Positions 27,641 through 36,840 of a DNA stretch of 64,000 bases are shown here, in pieces. Origin of the DNA: Fasciola hepatica. Taxonomy: Eukaryota > Platyhelminthes > Trematoda > Plagiorchiida > Fasciolidae. The notes beneath the pieces are model-generated. The model was not told the origin of the DNA. It ran no database searches and saw only the letters and a program-made list of their open reading frames with translations. Numbering within the stretch: the stretch's first letter is position 1; each line of letters starts with the position of its first letter. A program made the position numbers and the translations under genes. The stretch lies in assembly GCA_948099385.1 (NCBI GenBank), contig CANUEZ040000028.1:992001-1056000 (forward strand), read 5' to 3'.

Positions 27641-28576
27641 ATGGCGACGGAATGCACTGAAGTTATTCACAGGTCTTCTGTTTTGTGAGCGCCCACAAAA
27701 TTCTTCTCTGTGCCCCATACGTCCACATTCCTGACAAAAATGTGTCCTGTAACGAAAGAATCGAACAAAAAGCTATTCCCCACGGTTCCGGAAGACAGAG
27801 GGCGGTCGTTGGAATGGTGTCGTTGCACGTATTTCGCGAGGTTGTGAGATTGTTTCCAGTTATTTTTTCTACAACAGCATTTTCGGTAGACGGTATTATG
27901 TGCTGGATCATTATGGAATCTTGTTTTAAGTTAATGAGTCTGATAGATTCAGCGGTTAGGTATTGCACGGACTGTTTTTCTGAAGAGTTCAGCTTTGCCA
28001 GCAGTGTCATGCAAATTTCGGCATCATCTGGAGATGTCAACCCAGCGACAAAAATCAGTGACTTGGATTGATCGTCTGTGATTTCTTTAATTTTACCACG
28101 TTCACATTCTTTGTTGACCCAACCAACGAAAGTGACTGTTTCTCCGGCTGGGTTTCTGGCTATCTTAGGACAGTCGTACAGTATATTAAACAATGACGGT
28201 CGTTTGTCAAGGATTGAGCTCAGCTTTAGGAGGAAGTGTCAGGGATGTTGTAGCAGAATGAAATTGCAATATTGAGTGTATTCTGCAGGTCCCAGCTTCT
28301 GCATAACCAAATGCACTTTCGATTGTTCGTCCAGAGATGCACCGTCAACCAAAAAACATCTTCGTATCGTCTGTACCACGAAGTGAAAGTAATCCCATTT
28401 TCTGTTTCCTAAATAAATTCCTGAATACTGACAGCGAGTAGTTCTTGCAGCTTCGTTTTAGACGACTGATCATTGCTTATGACATTACCAGAAGCGAAAT
28501 GTGCTGTTAGTATTTCTATCATCTTCGTCTGTTGCTGCTGTTGTTCCAAAATTGCCTTTTACTGTTGCTGCAACAT
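27641..28576 (-). pseudogene. Gag of the third Gypsy element
   Basis: A likely start ATG at 28574-28576 is followed by a Gln-rich stretch with a stop after five codons. The main frame 28193-27663 has MFNILYDCPKIARNPAGETV, FVGWVNKECERGKIKEITDD and TAESIRLINLKQDSIMIQH, typical of K02A2.6/Mag-like Gag. In another frame at 27736-27695 lies a perfect C-x2-C-x4-H-x4-C knuckle, CQECGRMGHREEFC, for RNA binding. Frameshift and stop mutations make it non-functional. Confidence 0.8.
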
Positions 28577-28605
28577 TTTGATGAGTTTAGATTGATCTGC
28601 CGTTT

Positions 28606-28615
28606 CCCGTCGCCA
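28606..28615 (-). promoter_or_regulatory. Possible primer-binding site of the third Gypsy element
   Basis: TGGCGACGGG on the minus strand lies ten bases inside the 5' LTR edge at 28626. The TGG start fits a tRNA complement, but the gap and the undecided LTR border leave it weak. Confidence 0.35.
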
Positions 28616-28625
28616 ATAACGGCTA

Positions 28626-28968
<343 letters not shown>

Positions 28969-30030
28969 CGTTCGGTACCAGTGGGTCCAACGTCCGGAGA
29001 GTTGGGGTCAGAATCGAATTGTTTCGGTCGAAGATATTTGTGTATTGTTGAAGATTAGTCACATAGATGGTAGTTGTTCAACAGTCGGTCGACAGAAAAA
29101 AGCGAAGACGAAGCCGTCTTTGTAGGCTTCAATCGACTGGTCAGTCGAAGATACAGCTATGAAGGAGATAAACGAGATGTCATTGTTCATGAAAATAATT
29201 TTTAGAACATCAAACGACGGAACATGGACATGATTTAAAGTCACTAACACCCTCACTGGATCTGTCTAGGACAGCCTTCAAAGCCTCAGCATGGTCGGGG
29301 GTGGTGTCTCCGGATCCGAGATGGCTACCCATCCTGAACGCCTCTCAAAACGCTCCCAGGTGACCGTCCGTCTATCACGGCATTTGCTGAGGAAGTCTTA
29401 TGCACCGTCTTCTCGTGGCGGAGGTGTTCCCACTAAAGGGAGAGAGCGAAAGTGAATGTCCGGCGCTCTCCACTGGGTTAACTGATTAATAGTCAGTCTA
29501 AGGGAGATGACTAAACCCTGATTCCGAACCAACCATGGATGGTGTGTGAGGTGTACAACGGTATGCTCACCAGTATCTGTGGCGGAGAGGTGCACTGGGC
29601 ACCCAGGATGTTTGGCCTCACCCGAAGAACGCATGAACTGAGCATTCAGTCACCGGTCCCCAGTGGATTACGGACCCCGCATTTCGTCTCGCTGCCTTAC
29701 GGATAACTAAAGCCTCCGTTTATGGACCCTTAAAAAAACCAACTGCTATGACTTGGGCAACCTGGCAGTATTACGCCCACAAACAAAACATGGATTCGGA
29801 CTATCTACTCCTTCATCCCCGATTGTTTTGCACACAGTCTGAAATCAGGTGGGTGTGGTTCACATACTTCTTACCATCAATATGAGCACCTGCACATGGA
29901 GCCTCGTTTTTCGTTGGGTTAGCAGTGACCCAAACTCGAATAACTATCAGAAATCACGGTTGTGATTCATTTGTGGGCTCTTCAATGAAGAGTATCCATT
30001 CACACTCCAGACTATTCAAATTAGGTCCCA

Positions 30031-30031
<1 letters not shown>
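28969..30031. other. Unassigned sequence upstream of ACBP
   Basis: No gene recognised. The stretch 29250-29800 has a more even base composition than its surroundings and could be the 5' part of a retroelement I do not recognise. Any ACBP promoter or 5' untranslated exon should be in or just downstream of this region, but none can be pointed to. Confidence 0.3.

Positions 30032-30094
<63 letters not shown>
30032..30094 (+). repeat. (TA)n microsatellite
   Basis: About 31 uninterrupted TA units, 240 bases upstream of the ACBP start codon. Confidence 0.95.
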
Positions 30095-30097
<3 letters not shown>

Positions 30098-30312
30098 ATA
30101 ACGTTGATACCATTAGCTTCATTCTTTCAACTGAACTTTTAAAAAAAAATCAGAAGTTACTTCAAGTTAACTTAGTGGTTCTCGAAGCTGAGCTTATTTG
30201 CTGTGATATGCGGTGCTAAGTTCAGTTTAACGTCATCAAAAAAGCACTCTCCATGCTCAAAAGCGAGTCCTTCGGTTATGTTCTGTTTGCCTTCTTTTCT
30301 TTTTATTTATAG

Positions 30313-30335
30313 CTCACTCAGTTGCTTATCGTGCG
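30313..30335 (+). promoter_or_regulatory. ACBP 5' untranslated exon start (splice acceptor)
   Basis: A pyrimidine-rich run ending in TTTATAG at 30312 lies 23 bases before the ACBP ATG. The missing 5' part could come from an upstream exon by cis-splicing or from a spliced leader by trans-splicing, which schistosomes use. A second AG (CACTCAG, 30320) is an alternative acceptor. Confidence 0.5.
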
Positions 30336-33300
30336 ATGACCACTATTGAAGAGAAGTTCGCTGAAGTTGCTGAGGAGGTAAAACACTTACAAAAGCGTCC
30401 TGACAACAATGAATTGTTGCAACTCTATGGACTTTATAAACAAGCCACTGCCGGTGACAATAACACTAGTAGTATCACGCATCTAAATTAATTTGTTATT
30501 CAGGTCAACCTATGGCACTTCGCATCGAGGCCAAAAGCAAATGGGATTCGTGGAATTCAAAAAAGGGTTAGAGCCAGTTTCGTTTCATCCTTTGTTGTAT
30601 TACATTCTATTTCGGTGTTTCGAGCTGTTGGTGAAATTTTTGCCTAGTCTTCATCTGCTTTCTGCTATTTGAACTTTAGTGACAACAAGCCGGGCCGGTT
30701 TCCTCAGTCGTCACATTCTTCACTTTATGGCAATAGAATTACTTATAGTTGAAACCATTTCACGCAGCAGTAATTTTTTTGGTGAAAGGTGCTGACTCAA
30801 CTCAAACAACAATTTTACCCCTCAACCGCTAATGGAATCAAGTCCTTTCACTAAAATTGAAGCAGACTTAATCAGAACATTACGCGTTTCGTTGGTACCG
30901 AATGCTTTAAGGGAGTGACTCTTATTTGTCAGTCTGACAAGCCAAGTAAGTAAACTGTCTGACTTGGAATATGCGGACGATATTGTTCTTTTGAGCGAAG
31001 ATCCAGGTAAGTTGCAAGCTCTTTTAGATAGCCTTAACAACAGTGTAGGAATGTTTGGGATGCGTTTTGCACATTCAAAGTGTAAAGTTCTTTTACAGCA
31101 CAGTTGGCTCAACACCAAACCTTGTGTTGGCTGGGGAAACTCTAGCTGAAGTGAATAAATTTTGTTACCTGGGCAGTTTCATATCACCAGGTGGACAGAT
31201 AACGGATGAAGTGTCATCGCATATACAGAAGGCGCGTTTGGCTTTTGCCAACCTCCGTCGTCTGTGGCGTCGGCGTGACATCCGATTGTCTGTTAAGGGT
31301 AGAGTGTTCACTGCGGTGGTTAGGTCCGTTCTTTTATACGGTTCCGAAACATGGTCATTGAGGGTAGAAGATAGACGAAGACGGTCGGTTTTCGAGCATC
31401 GACGTCTCCGTAGCATTGCCCGAGTATGGTGGGAACTCCGTATCAGTAATGCTGAGATTAGATGTGAGGTGTTGGGAACCAGAGGTCAGCCTGTGAATCA
31501 AGTGCTGAATCTAAACAGATTAAGGTGGTTGGGATATGTGTTACGTATGCCCACGGATGGACTTCCTCAACGTATGCTGTTCTCTGAGGCAGGTGCTGAT
31601 TGGAAGGTAGGTCGAGGTAGTCAGTCCATGACATGGAAAAAAGGTATTAAAACCTTGACCGGTGGACTTGGTCGAGTAGGACGTGTTAGACTTCCAGGTT
31701 ATGGTCCGCGTGATCCGCCTACTAAGTGTTCGGAGACATTAAGTGATATGGATAGGTGTCGTGGTCAGTGGCGTAGTTGCATTCGGACTCTCACCTTGGT
31801 ACTTCGACTTTTTGGATCTTTATCACTATGCCTCCATTCTTTTTGCCCTATACTGGACGATGCCGGAAGTTAGCAACCGAAACCAGAGCACAGAAGTGCC
31901 AGGTAAATGGTTGAATAAACTGAACTGAAGTGAACTTACATGCTACTACATACTGAGTGATTGTTCCAAGTTGTTATTGGTCAGAAGTTGTCTATCGTTG
32001 TTAGTTGTGTACTGCCGAAGGTCCAATTTTGACTCTTATCAAATTGATTTTACGTTTCAATACCGCACATGATAAGGCCGGAATTACTCTGTCGCCGTCG
32101 TTGTTGGTTGTGTGGTATATGCTACTGGCTGATAAACTTGGGTATGATGTCTTACCCCGCAGCCACCAATCAACATTGGTGTCTGTCCTATGGACCGTTA
32201 GCGTACCTGACCAGTTCGTCCTCATCTGTTTTCCTATTCACAGTCCTAATCATCGTTGACAATTCACTGTGCTCTTGTTGCTGTGGGTATGCTTCTTGCA
32301 GTCCAATTATGCTTACGCATGCAATAACATTCGTACCAGATCTCAAGTATTGAGTATCATGCGCCGAACCTCGGCGTCGCCGATCATATTTTCCCACTAA
32401 TTTCGCGCAAAATCTCGATGATTTCGACAATGTGATAGTTTAGTAGGCTAAATGCACTACTCTTCCATGGAATTTGCACGTGTTCGATCTGCAAGGACAC
32501 AGAGAGAAGAAAAACAATGAGCCAGATCTCAGTAAGTATATCAACAGGCAACAGCATGTACGTCAAAGAAGATAGGTATAAAAATCTATGTCTGAGCTTT
32601 ACAAAGTTCTCGTGCGTCTTCTGCCACACGGATCGAGCTTCTCAGCTATATGGACTTCTACGGGTCGTATTCGCTACTTGAAATACTAGGGGATTCATGA
32701 TAGGAAACAGATGAGTTTGCCAAAAACCAAAATGCGTCTTCCGCCTAAATGATGAGGCTGTGCTAGATATCTGACCACCAGGTGAGAAGTAGGTACTCGG
32801 ATGACAGAAATTGTTCATCTCGTTCCAGGTTTCTGCCGGGATGAAGTTTGACTTTGATCCAGTCCGGTAATTCAGCAGCATTTCACACTTTTAAAGTGCA
32901 TAGCGCCTCCCCGAGCATTTCTACGAATATTCAAAGTACGTAGAGTTCTGTTGGGGAAATAGTTCAGTTCCTCCAATATTGAGGCGTAGATTACATCAGT
33001 GATATTACTTTCCCCAGAAAAAAATTACTTTTCGATTCATTCAACTTATTTATTTATTTGGTGATTTGAATTTGTATCTCACCGCGCCGTTGGTAACATC
33101 CATGTTGATTCTGTCCGATTGATTAGTTGCCCTAACTGCTCATTGATTCCCAAGGTCGTCCTGCTTCGTCCCAGTAGAGCCTAGATAACCAGCGAAGTTC
33201 ACTGCTGCCCGAACCACATGACTTGGGTGCCGAATAAAACAATAAGCCTCTGCCCGTCGACACACTAACCTGTGTTCTCATTCAAGCTAGTGGGTGGTCT

Positions 33301-33954
33301 AGCTTTGACTATTGCGTTTCTATTGCCCATCCGATATTGCGATCCAGCGAATGGTCGTGCTGGTACGTGCCTATGTGGCATTCGAGCGTCTGACATCGGT
33401 TTGATTCACTAAAATATTACAACATCCGGAGATTGTTGTGAAAGACACAACAAGTTCAACTCATTGCAAATCACTGATGAGCGTTGACAACTCCTGGTGA
33501 GTGGTTTAATAAACGATTTAAACCTACTGATTGGGCGAAATATGGGGAAGCTTGCATTTTGCTTGGGTCTTCGTTCACGAACAAAACGCTGTCCAAGTTT
33601 CTTAGTTGAACATGCCTACGGTTCTTTTTTCGAACGATGACGTCATTACTGAAATCAGGCACAACACTGACGGACAAGAATAACACCAACAACCCCGACG
33701 AACACCATTTTTCTTTGTGTACTCGTGTGAACGATCGTCTTAAGTACGGGGTATAATTTGACTTTTTATGTTAATAATTTGGGACCACGGTAAGTTCTGG
33801 CAATGAAAAAGTCATATGAAACCTTTTTGTCTACTGTTCTCATCACCTTTGTGTTCGCTTCTGTCTAGGCATGTCGAAAGAGCAGGCGATGAAGGAATAT
33901 GTGGAATTCGCTAGTTCCATGAAAACTAAATATGGAATGGAGTCCCAGAAGTGA
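30336..33954 (+). CDS. ACBP: Acyl-CoA-binding protein (ACBP/DBI), three coding exons
   Basis: Small cytosolic carrier that binds long-chain acyl-CoA esters and passes them to lipid metabolism. Coding exons are 30336-30468, 30504-30566 and 33869-33954; every intron starts GT and ends AG, and phases match, giving 93 residues (the family has about 86-92). Exon 1 has FAEVAEEVKHLQKRPDN and LYGLYKQATAGDNNT, the helix 2 signature with the ligand-contacting Tyr and Lys. Exon 2 has KSKWDSWNSKKG, the ACBP core. Exon 3 has GMSKEQAMKEYVEFASSMK and KYG before TGA. No stop or frameshift interrupts it, so it is probably a working host gene. Intron 1 is 35 nt. Intron 2 is 3.3 kb and carries retroelement debris. 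Whether a further 5' untranslated exon exists is open. Confidence 0.93.
30469..30503 (+). other. ACBP intron 1, 35 nt
   Basis: GTAGTATCAC to TTGTTATTCAG; it interrupts a Ser codon after its first base. Introns this short near the 5' end are a known trait of schistosome genes. Retaining it would add 35 bases and break the frame. Confidence 0.9.
30949..31928 (+). mobile_element. 5'-truncated SR2-like RTE element (copy 2) in the ACBP intron
   Basis: About 980 bases homologous to the 3' end of copy 1, starting at AGTAAACTGTCTGAC and ending GAATAAACTGAACTGA. It keeps LEYADDIVLLSEDPGKLQ, with the RT motif C that copy 1 lost. Both copies share a frameshift near 31095. 5' truncation is typical of target-primed insertion. 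A short AAGT on both sides may be the target duplication, but this is weak. Confidence 0.9.
30964..31873 (+). pseudogene. RTE RT C-terminal fragment (YADD to thumb and tail)
   Basis: First frame from 30964: EYADDIVLLSEDPGKLQALL then GMFGMRFAHSKCKVLLQ. After a frameshift near 31095 the 272-aa frame 31055-31873 continues with STPNLVLAGETLAEVNKFCY, SHIQKARLAFANLRRLWRRR, VRSVLLYGSETWSLRVED and LNLNRLRWLGYVLRMPTDG. The translation differs from copy 1 at one residue (GIKTLTG here, GIRTLTG there). No N-terminal RT or endonuclease, so it is not functional. Confidence 0.85.
32642..32960 (-). pseudogene. Old, diverged RTE RT fragment
   Basis: Frame 32881-32642 reads LLNYRTGSKSNFIPAETWNE then NNFCHPSTYFSPGGQI, aligned with the STPNLVLAGETLAEVNKFCY and ISPGGQITDE stretch of the SR2 copies. 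Just upstream, in another frame, NARGGAMHFKSVKC resembles the GMFGMRFAHSKCKV stretch. The divergence is much greater than between copies 1 and 2. Confidence 0.65.
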
Positions 33955-35234
33955 CGCTGCTCGTTCGTTCATCCACGATTGGTGTCAGCCACAATCTATG
34001 ATTCCGTACCGTAACTGTGATTATTTCGGATTGTAATTTGAAATGTTTTTGATAATTCACAGATGCACTACAAGTTAAAGTGTTTTGTTTTTGCTTTCTG
34101 TTGGTGCGCGCATTTTGGTGGATAAGCAAGTTATCCCAAATCACTTATAAACTTCAACTTCAGCTACCAGTGGAGCACTTCGGTTGTTTGTATTCAGCGC
34201 TTCTTCAGCAACTCTTTCTTAGAAATGCTTCAGCTTTGAGTGCAAACAACAAAAACCCGAGCCAATGTTGTTATAATGATAGTTTTTCATCAAAGTTTTT
34301 ATGTCTCAGTTAGTAGGTCAGCAGCAGCCTCTGCGATTCAACAGCTATACGCGCCGTTAGAATGTTGTGTTTTCCGATGATCTCTCAGATAAGGTACCTG
34401 AGTAACACTTTAATTCGTCTTCGTTAGCGACTGTAAGTACCGAAGGTCAAACTCAGTTCTCTGGATAACAGATTTAAGTGACGCTCAAAATAGGAGTCCG
34501 CTTATGCTGATTCGAGAACGTGGTATTAAAATGACGTTTTTTAACGGTAGCAGACCTTCCAATGCATCATGTAGCAGTTTTGACTCAACCAAACAGCTTC
34601 TGGTTACGCCGAATTTTTCAAAACCCCAACAAAAGAGTGGTGAATAGAAACACGAAAGAGAAGTGCACTGAGTTTCGGAATTCTATTCAATCAGCCGTCA
34701 ACTTCCAGCCACCTAATATCTAATTGAGCATACCCCAACAAACCTGTTTAGGTGAAGCAGTCGGCCGGGTTTACACCGTATTCGACATCGAACTTCAACT
34801 TTGCTGACCATGTTGCCTAAACGGAGTTATCCAATTCTGTGAAGGAACTGGTAGTCGAACAGCAGCGGTCTTTCCTTGACAGCTGCACACAGTGACCCAG
34901 TCTACGACCGAGAAACCAGAACGATCCCGGCTGTTGCTCTAGGTTCGCGATACCTAATGCAAATGCGAATACGAACTCGGCTCCGCTTCTGACCCATATT
35001 CTCTCAAGCCGGTTGCGAGTAAGTTATTTCTCTGATGTGTCCTTTCTACTATCAGGTTAGTGTTTTATCCTGGTCCCGTAGTATCACCCTACTATGGAAA
35101 AGAGCCGTAATGTGCCATGGTTGACCGATGAGGCCACAACTGTGCAGGACCAGAGAAGAGGCACAGAAAGTGCAATTTTTTGCGTGGGACAACCTAGGGT
35201 CGGTTGATTTTTTTTTATCGCTCTTATTAATTTA
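33955..35234. other. ACBP 3' flank, nothing else recognised
   Basis: The ACBP 3' untranslated region must start here. No AATAAA close to the stop codon was seen. No open frame with known motifs. The strand-opposite frames at 33926-34144 and 34080-34313 overlap and look accidental. Confidence 0.35.
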
Positions 35235-35948
35235 AATAATGCTTTCATGCCATTACATCGCAATTTATATCAACAATGTTAAGTGAACAGAACAAAAATC
35301 AAGATAAGGCGATAGGTCATAAAAAGTGGAGGAGGGAAGACCAAATTTCACGTGGGACCTAGTTCCATCTCTGGACCGTGAGTGAGTGTTGCCGGCGTCA
35401 TTGGGCATTACAAGGTGTGGGCATACAGCGCTCGTAATTAGTTTGATTTCCCCAGTGTTCAGCCACCCCGGTTGGTGTTCACGGACGCGTTCGGATAAGG
35501 GTCTGTTCGTACGACCAATGCACGTAGTCCCACAAGGACAGACAAAGGAATACACCTTGTTTTGTCTAATCACTCAGTGAATGTGGCCGAAGCGTCCCGG
35601 CCAATTTGCAAAGTTCGAAGTGGGCAGTCAAGGACGGTGATTTGCCGTGTCCTAGACACGGCGGAAACGGTATGCATCCGTCTCTACAATCCATCGTTAT
35701 GCGCCCAAAATCAGTTCATGCAAGTGTTGAAGCTTCTTTGACCCACCCTCTACCCCCAAACAAAGCACAGATCAGTTGATCAAGCTGGTGACGCCGACGG
35801 CACCCACTCACGGTCCAGAGATGAAACTAGGTCCCACGTGAGATTTGGTCTCCCCTCCCTCACTTTTTAATGATCTATCGCCTTATCTTGATTTTTGTTC
35901 CGTTCACTTAACAATGTTGATGTGAAATGTGATGTACTGGCATTATTA
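35235..35948. mobile_element. Second Penelope-derived insert with inverted arms
   Basis: Outer arms 35235-35388 and 35804-35948 are imperfect inverted copies (CAAGATAAGGCGATAGGTCA on the left and its near-complement on the right). The minus-strand frame 35573-35265 encodes the N-terminal half of a GIY-YIG endonuclease, KVYSFVCPCGTTCIGRTNRP then LSERVREHQPGWLNTGEIK, and passes directly into the 3' region. The plus strand near 35650-35750 encodes the C-terminal half, VLDTAETVCIRLYNPSLCAQ then NQFMQVLKLL, and its own 3' region. The two halves therefore face in opposite directions. The plus-strand half is homologous to the arms of the 17343-18135 insert. No RT is present. Confidence 0.78.
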
Positions 35949-36439
35949 TGAATCACTGAAACCGAGCTTGTTCGCAACCTTGTGCTGCTCTTTATGTGCT
36001 CTGTGGGATTATCCAGATTAAAAAAAGGTTTTTTCCACTCCACTGTTCTATACAAATGACAGTCATGTCTGCTGGTATACAAAACTCATCGTGATCAGAA
36101 GGATGTCCTAACCTCAAACGCGTCTCGAAAATCATACATTGGTTCCCAATAAGATTAATCGATCATGGCCAACAGTGATCGTGGGCTGGTCCTAATTCTC
36201 TGTAGGGGGGGGGGGAGGGGGGACATCCGAAAGTCCTCGCCATACATTCCCAATGATCCATTATTCACCATCAAAAAAGTTCGGTTCTCTCAAAATTCAA
36301 CCTCAATCTTCTGTTCTCTTCTTTTCGTTGCTACCTCAGCATCGGCGAGTTGAGGACAGAATGAATAGAAGCATAGTGTGAAAAAGAGTTAGAAACAAAT
36401 CAATAAACGGGATGCATGAGGACAAACAAAAACGCCCTA
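35949..36439. other. Unassigned sequence with a G-run
   Basis: No gene recognised. It contains the purine run at 36205-36222 (ten-odd G, one A, six G), which could form a G-quadruplex on the plus strand. Confidence 0.4.
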
Positions 36440-36840
36440 ATGGAATTGCACCATTTAGCCATGCCGCCTAATGTCTCCAACCGTCTGGCAAGCGGGTCTT
36501 GTTGATCCCAGAAGTTTGGCGCGTCCCACTTTGCCAAGTCCGCTGGTCATGGGTCTCGTACTTTTTTCCATGGTATGGACTGATCACTTCGACCCACCTA
36601 CACACCACGTGGCCCGGAGAACAGTGTAAGCCGAGGAAATCTGTCAGTGGGCATGCGTAACACATGTCCTAGCCACCGGTTTGGATTTAGTATTTGTCCC
36701 AGTGACTGACTATTAGTTCCCAGAACCCTACACCTAACCTCAGCATTGCTGATGCAGTTTTCCCACTGTATTCGAACAATACTACAAATACATTGATGTT
36801 CAAGCGCTAACAGTAGCTCCTAACTCCCGAATAACTTCCC
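36440..36840 (-). pseudogene. Old, diverged RTE C-terminal fragment
   Basis: Frame 36665-36468 (MCYACPLTDFLGLHC, then WVEVISPYHGKKYETHDQRT and WQSGTRQTSGINKTRLPDG) aligns with the C-terminal stretch of the SR2 copies around LRMPTDGLPQRMLF, GRGSQSMTWKKGI and GLGRVGRVRLPGYG. The DNA upstream (to 36840) keeps the CCTCAGCATTGCTGAT block seen near 20410. A relative of SR2 at considerable divergence, 5' part missing. Confidence 0.7.

Larger units (their letters stand above)
30567..33868 (+). other. ACBP intron 2, 3.3 kb, with retroelement insertions
   Basis: Starts GTTAGAG after AAG-G and ends TTCTGTCTAG before GC-ATG. It contains SR2 copy 2 in sense orientation (30949-31928) and an older RTE fragment in antisense (32642-32960). 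The rest shows no recognisable coding region. Confidence 0.88.

Noticed and set aside
33470..33500. CTGATGAG near 33474 as a hammerhead core
   Set aside because: No GAAA follows at a suitable distance and no flanking stems are visible.
36205..36222. G-run as a telomere-like or switch-like sequence
   Set aside because: A single G-run interrupted by one A, not repeated. Noted only as a possible G-quadruplex.
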